A stretch of DNA of 64,000 nt from Halomonas sp. 7T (GCF_025643255.1 NZ_CP087112.1:3410001-3474000); one strand, 5' to 3'; positions 20,295-29,582 are shown, numbered from the stretch's first letter. Program-made: numbers and translations. The notes: a model not told the origin generated them from the sequence alone.

Positions 20295-20326
20295 ACACTA
20301 ACGGCGCCTATAGGCGCCGTTAGTGT
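20295..20326. terminator. bidirectional terminator between eno and aceF
   Basis: Perfect 14-bp stem ACACTAACGGCGCC / GGCGCCGTTAGTGT with TATA loop between two convergent genes. The minus-strand tail begins TTTAAG. Confidence 0.8.
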
Positions 20327-20353
20327 GTGGGTGTGTTATGAACTCAACACCGG

Positions 20354-22060
20354 TTATAACAACAGCCGCCGAATGTCAGTCAATACATCCGCCAGGAAAG
20401 CGGTAAAGCGCGCCGCATCCGCACCGTTAATCGCCCGGTGATCGTAGGAGAGCGAGAGCGGCATCATCAAACGCGGCTGGAAGGCGCTACCATCCCACAC
20501 CGGTTTCATTTGCGCTTTCGATACGCCCAAAATCGCCACTTCCGGCGCATTAACAATCGGCGTAAATGCCGTGCCACCAATCGAGCCCAGGCTCGAAATC
20601 GTGAAGCAGCCGCCGGTCATCTCGTCACGCTTGAGCTTCTTGGTTTGCGCTTTCTTGCCCAGCTCCGCCATCTCCTTGGCAATCTCAATCAAGGATTTTT
20701 GGTCGGCGTTGCGCACTACCGGCACCATCAGGCCCTCCGGCGTATCCACCGCGATACCGATATGCACGTAGTTTTTCCAGACCAGCGTATCGCCATCGCC
20801 TTTCAGGCTGACGTTAAACTGGGGGAACTTACGCAGCGCAAAGGCACACGCTTTGACCATAAACGGCAGCGGCGTGAGTTTTGCGCCCTGCGCTTCCGCT
20901 TCGGCCTTCATGGCTTTGCGGAAGGCTTCAAGCTCGGTGATATCCGCTTCGTCGAACTGGGTCACGTGGGGGACGTTGAGCCAGCTGCGGTGCAGGTTGG
21001 TCGCGCCCATCTTGAGCAGGCGGCCCATGGGCTTCTCTTCCACGTCGCCAAACTGGCTGAAGTCGACCTCGGGAATCGCAGGAATACCCGCCCCGCCCGT
21101 TGCTGCCGGCGCGGCTGCTGACGCGCTGCCTTGGTTAGCAATCGCTTGCTTGACGTACGCCTGCACGTCCTCTTTCAGCACGCGGTCCTTCGGGCCACTG
21201 GGCGTCACTAAGGCAAGGTCAACGCTTAACTCGCGGGCCAGCATGCGCACCGCCGGGCCTGCATGAACCAGCTTGCCATCACGTGGCTTATGCGCTGCCA
21301 TTTGGGCTTCAGGGCTGGGCGTTCCAGTGGGCGTTGCTTCTTTCTTTTCCTCTGCAGCAGGTGCGGCTTCAGGCTCACTGGCCGCAGCCGGCGCGTCTGC
21401 TTGGGCAGGCACTTCGTCTTCGTCACCACCGTCGCCCGCGATCTCCATCTGGCCGATGACGTCGCCTTCCGACACCGTGTCGCCCTCTTTGACGGTCAGC
21501 GCCACGATCTTGCCGCTATGGGGGCTGGGCACGTCCATGGAGGCTTTGTCCGACTCTAGCGTGATCAGGGTGTCTTCGGCTTCGACCTCATCGCCTTCGC
21601 CTACGGCCACCTCGATGATCTCGACGCTGTCCGAGCCGCCAAGATCGGGCACTGTGATATCTACCGTCTGCTTACCACCGGCGGACTTTTTAGCCGCAGG
21701 CTTCTGCTCTTGCGGTTGCTCTTTAGACTGTTCTTGAGAAGGCTCTTTGGGTGTTGCTTGCTTGGCTGGAGCCTCTTCAGGCTGGCTGTCAGACGAGCTC
21801 TCTTGCTGCTCGTCGCCGCCACCCTCGACTTCCAGCTCAACGATGTCGTCGCCTTCGGAGACGCTGTCGCCTTCTTTGACCAGCACTTTGAGCACCTTGC
21901 CGCCTTTCGGGGCGGGGACGTCCATGCTGGCTTTGTCGGATTCCAGGGTGATTAGGGTGTCTTCCGCTTCAATGACGTCGCCTTCTGACACCGCAATCTC
22001 GATGATTTCGACATCGGTATCGCCACCGATGTCGGGAACTTTGATAATTTCGCTACTCAA
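20354..22060 (-). CDS. aceF: pyruvate dehydrogenase E2, dihydrolipoamide acetyltransferase
   Basis: About 568 residues. It has two N-terminal lipoyl domains, each with the lipoylated Lys in TLITLESDKASMDVP, then flexible Ala/Pro/Glu linkers, a peripheral subunit-binding domain (AGPAVRMLARELSVDLALVTPSGPKDRVLKEDV) and the catalytic acetyltransferase core ending in the LSYDHRAINGADAARF active-site motif with its His. I chose TTG at 22060 as start because AAGGAG lies 8 bases upstream and LSSEIIKVPDIGG then opens the first lipoyl domain; the GTG at 22099 lacks a ribosome-binding site. It follows aceE on the same strand. No lpd follows, so E3 must come from another locus. Confidence 0.95.
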   Translation of the reverse strand: MSSEIIKVPDIGGDTDVEIIEIAVSEGDVIEAEDTLITLESDKASMDVPAPKGGKVLKVLVKEGDSVSEGDDIVELEVEGGGDEQQESSSDSQPEEAPAKQATPKEPSQEQSKEQPQEQKPAAKKSAGGKQTVDITVPDLGGSDSVEIIEVAVGEGDEVEAEDTLITLESDKASMDVPSPHSGKIVALTVKEGDTVSEGDVIGQMEIAGDGGDEDEVPAQADAPAAASEPEAAPAAEEKKEATPTGTPSPEAQMAAHKPRDGKLVHAGPAVRMLARELSVDLALVTPSGPKDRVLKEDVQAYVKQAIANQGSASAAAPAATGGAGIPAIPEVDFSQFGDVEEKPMGRLLKMGATNLHRSWLNVPHVTQFDEADITELEAFRKAMKAEAEAQGAKLTPLPFMVKACAFALRKFPQFNVSLKGDGDTLVWKNYVHIGIAVDTPEGLMVPVVRNADQKSLIEIAKEMAELGKKAQTKKLKRDEMTGGCFTISSLGSIGGTAFTPIVNAPEVAILGVSKAQMKPVWDGSAFQPRLMMPLSLSYDHRAINGADAARFTAFLADVLTDIRRLLL

Positions 22061-22088
22061 GGTCGCGCTCCTTCCAAATCGGATCGAG

Positions 22089-22110
22089 CCGGCGGGCACC
22101 TGCCCGCCGG
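22089..22110 (-). other. intercistronic hairpin between aceE and aceF
   Basis: Perfect GC-rich 10-bp stem CCGGCGGGCA / TGCCCGCCGG with a minimal loop, lying between the aceE stop and the aceF ribosome-binding site. No T tract follows. It may set the E1:E2 ratio by stabilising or processing the transcript. Confidence 0.6.
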
Positions 22111-22117
22111 GCAGCGT

Positions 22118-24790
22118 TTAGCTGGTCAGCGGGTTGGGCTTGTTGGCATCGATGCCGTACTTCTTCAGCGCCTCGCCGACGTGCTTGCGGTCAAGCTCGC
22201 CCCGGTCGGCCAGCGCTTTCAGCGCGGCCACGGTGACGAAGTAGCGGTCGACTTCGAAGAAGTAACGCAGCTTCTCACGGGTGTCGGAGCGGCCAAAGCC
22301 GTCGGTGCCGAGCACGGTGTAGTCATTCGGTACCCAGGCACGCACCTGATCCGCGTAGAGTTTCATGTAGTCGGTGGAAGCAATCACCGGCCCATCGCGG
22401 CCTTCCAGGCATTTCGTGACGTGGGGCTTGTTGGCCTCGGCGTCCGGGTTTAAGAAGCCTTCACGCTCGAGCAGCAGCGCTTCGCGGCGCAGCTCGTTAA
22501 AGCTGGTGACGCTCCAGATGTCGGCGCCAATGCCCCAGTCGTTGGCCAGAAGCTCGGCAGCGGCTTCGACTTCGCGCAGGATGGTGCCGGAGCCCATCAG
22601 CTGCACGCGGCCGTTGTCGCCCTTCGTTTCGTTGAGCAGGTACATGCCTTTGATGATGTCGTCCGCGGGCACCGTCTCCAGGGCGGGCTGCTCGTAGTTT
22701 TCGTTCATGACGGTGAGGTAGTAGAAGCAGTTCTCTTTGTCGGTGAACATGCGCTTCAGACCGTCTTGAATAATCACCGCGACTTCGTGGGCGTAGGTCG
22801 GGTCGTAGCTGCGGCAGTTGGGGATGGTGGAGGCCTGAATCAGGCTGTGGCCATCCTGGTGCTGCAGGCCTTCGCCGTTGAGCGTGGTGCGCCCGGCGGT
22901 GCCGCCGACCATAAAGCCGCGGGCTTGCAGGTCACCGGCGGCCCAGGCTAAGTCACCAATCCGCTGGAAGCCGAACATCGAGTAGTAAATGTAGAACGGC
23001 AGCAGGGTGACGTTGTTGTTGCTGTAGGACGTCGCCGCGGCAATCCACGCGGACATGGCGCCGGCTTCACTGATCCCCTCTTCGAGAATCTGGCCTTTCT
23101 GATCCTCGCGGTAGAACATGATCTGGCCTTTATCGACCGGCTCATACTTCTGCCCTTCGGAGGTGTAGATGCCGAGCTGGCGGAACATGCCCTCCATGCC
23201 GAAGGTACGCGCTTCGTCGGGGATAATCGGGACGACGTGCTTACCGAGTTTCTTATCCTTCACCAGGCCGTTGAGCACGCGCACAAACGCCATGGTGGTG
23301 GAGACTTCACGGCCTTTGGAGCCGCCCATTTGCGAGGCAAAGGTTTTGTCTTCGAGGCTGGGGATCTCTAGCGCCTCAAAGTCGCTGCGCCGGCTCGGCA
23401 GGTAGCCGTTTAAGCGCTCGCGCTGCAGGTGCATGTACTTAAGCTCGGGGGAGTCCTCTTCCGGCTTGTAGTAGGGCACCTCTTTGAGCTGTTCGTCGGT
23501 GAGCGGAATGCCGAAGCGGTCGCGGAATTTACGCAGCGCTTCGTACTCCATGCTCTTGACCTGGTGGGACTCGTTGGCGGCTTCGCCGTCGCCGCTGCCC
23601 ATGCCGTAGCCTTTGACGGTGTGCGCCAGGATGACCGTGGGCTTGCCGTTGGTTTGGTTAACGGCTTCGTGGTAGGCCGCGTAGACCTTGAACGGGTCGT
23701 GGCCGCCGCGGTTGAGCTTCCAGATATCCTCGTCGGAGAGGTCTTTGACCATCTCTTCGGTTTCGGGGTACTTACCGAAGAAGTGCTCGCGGGTGTAGGA
23801 GCCGCCGTTGGCCTTGTAGTTCTGGTACTCGCCGTCGACCGCTTCGTCCATGCGCTTTTGCAGGACGCCCTTCTTGTCTTTCTCGAACAGCGGGTCCCAA
23901 TGACGGCCCCAGACCACCTTGATGACGTTCCAACCGGCGCCGCGGAACACGCCTTCGAACTCGTCCATGACACGGGAGTTGCCGCGTACCGGGCCGTCCA
24001 GGCGCTGCAGGTTGCAGTTGATCACGAAGATCAGGTTGTCGAGGTTCTCACGACCGGCCAGGGAAATCGCGCCCAGGGATTCCGGCTCGTCGCACTCGCC
24101 GTCGCCCATAAAGCACCAGATCTTACGGTCGTGCATGTCTTTGAGCTCACGGTGATGCAGGTACTTCATCACGTGGGCTTGATAGATCGCCTGAATCGGG
24201 CCCAGGCCCATGGAGACGGTGGGGAACTGCCAGTAATCCGGCATCAGCCACGGGTGCGGGTAGGACGAGAGACCATCGCCGTCGACTTCGCGACGGAAGC
24301 GGTCCATCTGGTCTTCGGACAGGCGGCCTTCCAAATAAGAGCGCGCGTAGATACCCGGCGCGACGTGGCCCTGGATGTAGATCAGGTCGCCTTCAAAGTC
24401 GCCCTTGGGGGCGCGGAAGAAGTGGTTAAAGCCCACGTCATACAGCGTGGCGGACGACATGAAGCTGGCAATGTGACCACCGAGCCCTGGGTTCGCGCGG
24501 TTGTTGCGAATCACCTGGGCGATGGCGTTGTAGCGAATCAAGGAGCGAATGCGACGCTCCATAAACAGATCGCCGGGCATGGGGGCTTCGCGGTGAACCG
24601 GAATGGTATTACGGTGCGGGGTTGTCACCGAGAAGGGTACCTTCATCCCATCCCGACGCAGGCGATCCGCCAGGCGGGTCATCAGGTAACGGGCACGATC
24701 TTCGCCCTCACGATCCAGTACCGATTCCAGGGAGTCCAGCCACTCCGTGGTTTCGACCGTATCGAGATCTTCTCTTGTCTCCAGACTCAT
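22118..24790 (-). CDS. aceE: pyruvate dehydrogenase E1, homodimeric type
   Basis: An 890-residue AceE that decarboxylates pyruvate and acetylates the lipoyl groups of AceF. The ThDP-binding motif is GDGECDEPESLGAISLAGRENLDNLIFVINCNLQ near 230-265. Other typical segments are SSATLYDVGFNHFFRA, HVAPGIYARS, LAHTVKGYGMG and the C-terminal GTDGFGRSDTREKLRYFFEVDRY. The ATG follows GGAGAGACCTCT on the minus strand. It may be the housekeeping enzyme, but its position facing the urate-to-pyruvate operon completes a route to acetyl-CoA. Confidence 0.97.
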   Translation of the reverse strand: MSLETREDLDTVETTEWLDSLESVLDREGEDRARYLMTRLADRLRRDGMKVPFSVTTPHRNTIPVHREAPMPGDLFMERRIRSLIRYNAIAQVIRNNRANPGLGGHIASFMSSATLYDVGFNHFFRAPKGDFEGDLIYIQGHVAPGIYARSYLEGRLSEDQMDRFRREVDGDGLSSYPHPWLMPDYWQFPTVSMGLGPIQAIYQAHVMKYLHHRELKDMHDRKIWCFMGDGECDEPESLGAISLAGRENLDNLIFVINCNLQRLDGPVRGNSRVMDEFEGVFRGAGWNVIKVVWGRHWDPLFEKDKKGVLQKRMDEAVDGEYQNYKANGGSYTREHFFGKYPETEEMVKDLSDEDIWKLNRGGHDPFKVYAAYHEAVNQTNGKPTVILAHTVKGYGMGSGDGEAANESHQVKSMEYEALRKFRDRFGIPLTDEQLKEVPYYKPEEDSPELKYMHLQRERLNGYLPSRRSDFEALEIPSLEDKTFASQMGGSKGREVSTTMAFVRVLNGLVKDKKLGKHVVPIIPDEARTFGMEGMFRQLGIYTSEGQKYEPVDKGQIMFYREDQKGQILEEGISEAGAMSAWIAAATSYSNNNVTLLPFYIYYSMFGFQRIGDLAWAAGDLQARGFMVGGTAGRTTLNGEGLQHQDGHSLIQASTIPNCRSYDPTYAHEVAVIIQDGLKRMFTDKENCFYYLTVMNENYEQPALETVPADDIIKGMYLLNETKGDNGRVQLMGSGTILREVEAAAELLANDWGIGADIWSVTSFNELRREALLLEREGFLNPDAEANKPHVTKCLEGRDGPVIASTDYMKLYADQVRAWVPNDYTVLGTDGFGRSDTREKLRYFFEVDRYFVTVAALKALADRGELDRKHVGEALKKYGIDANKPNPLTS

Positions 24791-24827
24791 AGAGGTCTCT
24801 CCGAATGACGATAAAAGGTAAGCCTCA

Positions 24828-24857
24828 CAGCCTGAAGGGTGAGCACCGTTCAGGCTG
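24828..24857 (-). terminator. hairpin between uraD and aceE
   Basis: Stem CAGCCTGAA / TTCAGGCTG with a 12-base loop, 38 bases upstream of aceE and 65 past uraD, all on the minus strand. It could end uraD transcription or be a leader structure of aceE. Confidence 0.5.
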
Positions 24858-24921
24858 CGGGAAAAGCAGCCATGCTAAGCGCGTGAGCAGACAATTGTTG
24901 CGGTAACGAATATCTAAACAA

Positions 24922-25455
24922 TTACGCGACTGTCTCAGCACGCATGTGCAGGCGAAAGCGAGCTATTTGGATGATTTGCTCAATAGCGGTCTGTCGTTCG
25001 GTTGCTGCATCGTTTTCAAGACGCGTTTCGAACGCAGCGAGAATGGCGTGGCGATCAAGTCCTTTAACGGCAATCACGAAGGGAAAGCCAAACTTATCTT
25101 GGTAAGCCTGATTCATCTGCTGGAAGCGTGCAAATTCCTCGGCAGAGCACTGATCTAGCCCGGCACCTGCCTGTTCACGGGTGGAGTCCTGCGTTAACTC
25201 GCCGGCCAAGGCGGCTTTTCCTGCAAGGTCAGGGTGAGCGCGAATAACCGCAATTTGTTCGTTGATATCTGCGCTCTGAAGCACTGCTCCCATGGTGTCA
25301 GCCAATACATCGGCATCATCATGCTGAGTGGTAAAGCCCTGTTTCCAAGCTGTTTCTGCTACCCATGGCGAGTGTTCAAAGATATCGCCGTAGTGGGTAA
25401 GAAATGCTTCTAAGCCAAGATTGCTCGGACGGGCGGCATTTAAAATGTGCGGCAT
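24922..25455 (-). CDS. uraD: OHCU decarboxylase
   Basis: A 177-residue enzyme that decarboxylates 2-oxo-4-hydroxy-4-carboxy-5-ureidoimidazoline to S-allantoin. Family segments are FLTHYGDIFEHSPWVAE, the catalytic-site HPDLAGKAALAGELTQDSTREQAGAGLD, and FVIAVKGLDRHAILAAFETRLEN. I chose the ATG at 25455 because TGGAGAATACA precedes it; upstream in-frame starts would add hydrophobic residues with no ribosome-binding site. A perfect TTGTATACAA palindrome lies 35 bases upstream, tying it to the other urate genes even though it sits 16 kb from puuE. Confidence 0.95.
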   Translation of the reverse strand: MPHILNAARPSNLGLEAFLTHYGDIFEHSPWVAETAWKQGFTTQHDDADVLADTMGAVLQSADINEQIAVIRAHPDLAGKAALAGELTQDSTREQAGAGLDQCSAEEFARFQQMNQAYQDKFGFPFVIAVKGLDRHAILAAFETRLENDAATERQTAIEQIIQIARFRLHMRAETVA

Positions 25456-25489
25456 TGTATTCTCCATTTGTATATTTTTGTCTGAGTTA

Positions 25490-25499
25490 TTGTATACAA
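25490..25499. promoter_or_regulatory. perfect TTGTATACAA operator between uraD and the outer-membrane channel
   Basis: Perfect 10-bp palindrome in the divergent region, able to control both genes. A weaker TTGTATATTT lies nearby at 25468-25477. Confidence 0.7.
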
Positions 25500-25625
25500 G
25501 AAATATAGTGAAATGTACTCTAAGAATTGCCGTTATCGCAAAAAAACGGTAATTCACGCCAGCAGCTGAAAGCCGGCGTTAAAAAAATGCGTTTAAAAAC
25601 AAAATTAAACAAAAGGGGTTTTCGC

Positions 25626-26492
25626 ATGTTGAAGAAAAACCGAGCCGTGGTTAAGAACGTGTCGGTGGCTACGCTTCTTGGCTGTCTGTCGGTCAGTGCC
25701 CATGCGGCGACGTGGAGCGATACGTTTGTGGGGTATCGCTATGGAACACAGTTTACCGAGCCGAATAACCCTGAAAATGTGGAGAAACATATTCTCCAAT
25801 TCACGCATGTCAGCGGTTATTCACTGGGGCAAAATTTTTTCAATCTGGATGTCTTGCAGTCCAGCAGCGCGGACCCCGCCAATAATAGTGATTCAGGGGC
25901 AACAGAAGCGTACTTGGCTTATCGTCATCAGTTGCATGCTGGGGGGGTATTTGATGAGCCGCTCGCTTTTGGGCCAGTGCGGGATATGGCGCTGACGTTT
26001 GGGTTTGACCTAAACACCAAGAACACCGGCTTTGCGCCGCGTAAGCGCCAGCTGTTGGTGGGGCCAACGTTTAAGTTTGACGTGCCACGCGGCTTTGTAG
26101 ATCTAAGCCTGTTTTACAGTCGTGAATGGAATCACTGTGGTCTGCCGCCCTGTGGTTTGCCGGAAAATCAGAACAGCCTCTCCTTTGATCCTTATTACCA
26201 GATCAATTTGGCTTGGGGATTGCCGTTTGAAGCCGCCGAGTTACCGCTCAAATTCCAAGGCTTCTATAACTATAACGGTGCAAAAGGCGATGACTACTTT
26301 GGCGTTTCGACCAAGCCTGAGCAGTTAATGCGCACCTCGCTGATGCTGGACGCAGGACAGCTCGCTTGGGGGACGGAAAACTCGCTATGGGTAGGCGTTG
26401 GCTATGAGTATTGGCGCAATAAATTTGGCAACCACGACAAGCCGGGTGTGGATACCGATGCTATGACCTTTAATCTAGAGTGGCACTTCTGA
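25626..26492 (+). CDS. Tsx-like outer-membrane nucleoside/purine channel
   Basis: A 288-residue precursor with a signal peptide ending SAHA|ATWSDTFVGYRYG and alternating beta-strand sequence ending in TFNLEWHF, with the C-terminal Phe typical of outer-membrane beta-barrels. WSD.F.GYRYG and GPTFKFDVPRGFVDLSLFYSREWNH match the Tsx-like (nucleoside-specific channel-forming) family. I chose the ATG at 25626 with AGGGGTTTTCGC upstream; earlier in-frame starts would only lengthen the basic N-terminus. It shares an operator region with uraD, so uptake of urate, allantoin or nucleosides across the outer membrane is likely. Confidence 0.82.
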   Translation: MLKKNRAVVKNVSVATLLGCLSVSAHAATWSDTFVGYRYGTQFTEPNNPENVEKHILQFTHVSGYSLGQNFFNLDVLQSSSADPANNSDSGATEAYLAYRHQLHAGGVFDEPLAFGPVRDMALTFGFDLNTKNTGFAPRKRQLLVGPTFKFDVPRGFVDLSLFYSREWNHCGLPPCGLPENQNSLSFDPYYQINLAWGLPFEAAELPLKFQGFYNYNGAKGDDYFGVSTKPEQLMRTSLMLDAGQLAWGTENSLWVGVGYEYWRNKFGNHDKPGVDTDAMTFNLEWHF

Positions 26493-26529
26493 TCATTCAG
26501 CAAAACGCTGAACGTTAGGGGTATCACGT

Positions 26530-26553
26530 CGCTGGGGGCCTAGGCCCCCAGCG
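26530..26553 (+). terminator. perfect palindrome after the outer-membrane channel gene
   Basis: CGCTGGGGGCCT / AGGCCCCCAGCG, a 24-base perfect inverted repeat 37 bases past the stop and between convergent genes. The tail is only weakly T-rich. Confidence 0.6.
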
Positions 26554-26596
26554 TTACGTTTAAGCAGTATCTTTTCAGTCTCAGGCGGCTAAACGA

Positions 26597-27481
26597 TCAA
26601 CACGCCTGCGTAATATGATCGACAAAGCGCCTTACCTTGGCGAGTTCTCCTAGGTGTTCGGGATACACCAGGTAATAAGCGCTCTCACTGAGCCGTTTAT
26701 GCGGCCAAGCAAGTGTCAGCCGCTCGGCGGCGAGTTCTTCATCAACGATAAAGTGTGGCACTAATGCCACGCCGCCACCGGCCATGGCAGTACGTACCAG
26801 CATAGCGAATGTCTCAAAACGCGTGCCGTGATAGCTGCGGTCAGTGACGATTTTTTGGCTAGCGAACCACTGGTGCCACGCATCGGGGCGGCTGGAAAGG
26901 TGGAGTAGCGGCAGCTGCGCCAGGTCTTCCGCCGCGTGAATGGGGTGCTTAGCTAGCAGCCCAGGCGCGGCGACCGCCACCATCGCTTCATCAAACAATT
27001 TATGGCAGGCAAGGCTAGGCCAGCTGCCGTGACCGTAGAAAAACGCGATGTCGATATCTTGCTGCTCAAGATCAAAGTCGGTCACTCGGTCATGAAACTC
27101 CAAGCTAATGCCAGGGTTCGCGGATAAAAAAGCGGGCAGCTTATCAGCCAGCCAGCGGCTGCCGAAGCTTGGCAAGGTGGCAATTTTAAGCACCTCGCTA
27201 TTGCCGCTAAACGTCATAATGGTGTGGGCCGACATCTCAATTTGGGTCAATACTTTACGAACGTCGCTTAAAAAGATGGCGCCTTCTGGGGTGAGCACTA
27301 GGCTGCGCCGTACGCGACGGAACAGCTTGTGCTGCAGCAGGGTTTCAAGATGCGCCACCTGCTTACTTACGGCACTTTGTGTGAGGTTCAGTTCATCGGC
27401 TGCGCGAGTGAAGCTCATATGTCGTGCCGCCGCTTCAAAGCACTGCATTGCCGCCGTTGAGGGAAGGTTACGAGATGCCAA
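26597..27481 (-). CDS. LysR-family regulator (GcvA-like)
   Basis: A 294-residue LysR regulator with N-terminal helix-turn-helix (MQCFEAAARHMSFTRAADELNLTQSAVSKQVAHLE) and a periplasmic-binding-like effector domain. I chose the TTG at 27481 because AGGAG lies 8-12 bases upstream and the next residues ASRNLPS lead into the DNA-binding domain; upstream in-frame ATGs lack ribosome-binding sites. It is divergent from the DUF1338 gene at 27683 across about 200 bases, so it probably controls that gene. The sequence FYGHGSWP and WPHKRLSESAYYLVYP are typical of the GcvA-like branch. Confidence 0.9.
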   Translation of the reverse strand: MASRNLPSTAAMQCFEAAARHMSFTRAADELNLTQSAVSKQVAHLETLLQHKLFRRVRRSLVLTPEGAIFLSDVRKVLTQIEMSAHTIMTFSGNSEVLKIATLPSFGSRWLADKLPAFLSANPGISLEFHDRVTDFDLEQQDIDIAFFYGHGSWPSLACHKLFDEAMVAVAAPGLLAKHPIHAAEDLAQLPLLHLSSRPDAWHQWFASQKIVTDRSYHGTRFETFAMLVRTAMAGGGVALVPHFIVDEELAAERLTLAWPHKRLSESAYYLVYPEHLGELAKVRRFVDHITQAC

Positions 27482-27682
27482 ACAAACGCTCCTGCTGATT
27501 AATGCAATGCGCTTTACTGCTCCACGTGCTGGCGAAGAGAGGAGCAGTAAAGAGCAGTGCTCATATCGCAACATTTGAGTATACATTCCTGTTAGGCATG
27601 CATTCGGCTATTTTTTTCGTTTGTGAACCGTCACGTGAACTTGTTTTGATACGTGTATTAAACATACGTTGAGAGTCCTATC

Positions 27683-29050
27683 ATGAAACAAGCCCCCTTT
27701 CTGTCTACCGATGCTGTTCGCGACCGTTTCTCTAAGGCGATGTCGGCCATGTATCAGGCCGAAGTGCCGCAGTACGGCACGCTGCTGGAACTCGTCGAGC
27801 GCGTTAATCAAGACACCCTGAGTCAACAGCCTGAACTTCATCGCCGCCTGGAAGCACAGGGTGAATTGGCGCGCTTGAGCGTAGAGCGCCACGGGGCGAT
27901 TCGCGTGGGAACGGCTGCCGAGCTTTCCATGCTGCGGCGTTTGTTTGCCGTGATGGGCATGTATCCGGTGGGTTATTACGATCTTTCTGAAGCGGGCGTG
28001 CCGGTTCACTCAACCGCTTTTCGGCCCATCGACGATGACGCGCTGGCGATGAACCCTTTCCGTATTTTTACCTCGCTACTGCGTTTAGAACTGATTGAAA
28101 GCGAGGCGCTGCGCCAGCGTTCAGAAGAAATTCTGGCTCAGCGCGATATTTTTACCCCAGGGGCGCGCGAGCTAATTGAGCGCCATGAAAGCCAGGGCGG
28201 GCTCACCAGCGAAGAGGCCGACCAGTTCGTCCAGGAAGCCCTGGAAACCTTCCGCTGGCACCAGAATGCCACGGTGGATCTGGAAACGTACCAAGCACTC
28301 CACGATGAACACCGCCTGATTGCCGATGTGGTGTGCTTTAAAGGGCCACATATTAACCACCTCACGCCACGCACTTTGGATATCGACGACGTACAGCGCC
28401 GCATGCCGGAGAAGGGCATGAACCCCAAAGCCGTTATTGAAGGGCCGCCGCGTCGTGAGTGCCCCATTTTGCTGCGCCAAACCAGCTTTAAAGCGTTGGA
28501 AGAATCGATTCGTTTTGCCGGTGACGCGCAAGGCACCCATACCGCTCGTTTTGGTGAAATTGAGCAGCGCGGCGTGGCGCTAACGCCGAAAGGCCGCGCG
28601 CTTTATGACCAGCTGTTAAATGAGGGCCGCAAGCAAGCGGCAGGGTTAGATAACGACGCGCATCAAGCGGTGATGAACAATGTCTTTGCCAAGTTCCCTG
28701 ATAACGATGAGGCCATGCGTCGTGAGGCGTTAGCGTACTTTCACTATCATCTGACCGAGAAGGGACAGGCCGCGAGCGACATTGGCAAAGCCAATATTGA
28801 GACGTTAATCGCCCAGGGCTTGGTGGAAGCGCAGCCGATCACCTATGAAGATTTTCTGCCGGTGAGCGCGGCAGGGATTTTCCAGTCAAACCTGGGCGGT
28901 GCAGAGAGCGAAGCCTATGCTGGCAATGCTAATCGCGATGCCTTTGAAGCGGCGCTGGGCGCCCAGGTGACCGATGAGCTAGCGCTCTATGCTGAACGGG
29001 AAAATGCCTCTAAAGCGAAGGTGTTGGCACGTTTAAAAACTAATGCGTAG
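27683..29050 (+). CDS. DUF1338 / 2-oxoadipate dioxygenase-decarboxylase family (HglS/YdcJ)
   Basis: A 455-residue DUF1338 protein. The family is a Fe(II) vicinal-oxygen-chelate-like fold; HglS of Pseudomonas putida turns 2-oxoadipate into 2-hydroxyglutarate in lysine catabolism. Likely metal ligands are the His of ERHGAIRVGT near residue 70, the second His of FKGPHINHLTPRTLDID near 226, and the Glu of ARFGEIEQRG near 290. MGMYPVGYYDLS is also a family segment. The ATG follows GAGAGTCCTATC. No other lysine-degradation gene is in the window, so the natural substrate here is not settled; E. coli YdcJ-like function is an alternative. Confidence 0.88.
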   Translation: MKQAPFLSTDAVRDRFSKAMSAMYQAEVPQYGTLLELVERVNQDTLSQQPELHRRLEAQGELARLSVERHGAIRVGTAAELSMLRRLFAVMGMYPVGYYDLSEAGVPVHSTAFRPIDDDALAMNPFRIFTSLLRLELIESEALRQRSEEILAQRDIFTPGARELIERHESQGGLTSEEADQFVQEALETFRWHQNATVDLETYQALHDEHRLIADVVCFKGPHINHLTPRTLDIDDVQRRMPEKGMNPKAVIEGPPRRECPILLRQTSFKALEESIRFAGDAQGTHTARFGEIEQRGVALTPKGRALYDQLLNEGRKQAAGLDNDAHQAVMNNVFAKFPDNDEAMRREALAYFHYHLTEKGQAASDIGKANIETLIAQGLVEAQPITYEDFLPVSAAGIFQSNLGGAESEAYAGNANRDAFEAALGAQVTDELALYAERENASKAKVLARLKTNA

Positions 29051-29334
29051 TTGGTAATTAACGTACAGCATAAGGATGTGCTGTGTTTATTGTTTTAATT
29101 CATGGGTGAATGTCTAAGAATTACTATAATTATCTAGCGTATAAAAACATTTATTTATTTGCTGTTGACGCGACTGATATAGAAGCGCAGACTGCATGCA
29201 GTTGGTTAGCAAGTCGAACGTTGTCAGCAGTATCGAAGCATTTTAGCGTTGAGCCTGGTGAAAGTTTCTTGTTCTACCCTCTGTAACTCGGGTATTTCCC
29301 CGGCATTAATTTCGCTAAATCGAGGATTTCGATC
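29051..29334 (+). promoter_or_regulatory. promoter and long leader of the cold-shock gene
   Basis: An AT-rich block (29085-29165) is followed by a long untranslated stretch up to the csp start, ending AAATCGAGGATTTCGATC. A long 5' leader is usual for thermoregulated cspA-type mRNAs. No other gene is visible. Confidence 0.45.
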
Positions 29335-29541
29335 ATGGCAACTGGTACCGTAAAGTGGTTTAACGACACTAAAGGCTTCGGCTTCATTTCTCCTGAAGAT
29401 AACGGCGACGATCTGTTCGCACACTTCTCCGAAATTCAAGCAGACGGCTTCAAATCCCTGCAAGACGGTCAAAAGGTTTCTTTTGACGTTACCCAGGGCC
29501 AAAAAGGCCTTCAGGCTTCTAATATCAAAGTTGTGGAATAA
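29335..29541 (+). CDS. cspA: cold-shock protein, CspA family
   Basis: A 68-residue single OB-fold protein with RNP1-type KGFGFI and RNP2-type DLFAHF motifs in the usual positions and the start [18 protein letters not shown]. It binds single-stranded nucleic acid and acts as an RNA chaperone. GAGGATTTCGATC precedes the ATG. It is monocistronic, ending in a strong terminator. The temperature response cannot be judged from sequence. Confidence 0.96.
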   Translation: MATGTVKWFNDTKGFGFISPEDNGDDLFAHFSEIQADGFKSLQDGQKVSFDVTQGQKGLQASNIKVVE

Positions 29542-29582
29542 ACCCGCAACGCGTTATTAGCAACCGATAAGATCGGTAAGCT

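Noticed and set aside
20438..21121. Open frame antisense to aceF
   Set aside because: It is a shadow of aceF codon bias, Arg/His-rich, with no ribosome-binding site.
23429..24808. Long open frame of 459 codons antisense to aceE
   Set aside because: It lies fully inside the secure aceE gene on the other strand and arises from third-position GC bias; no family motif is visible.
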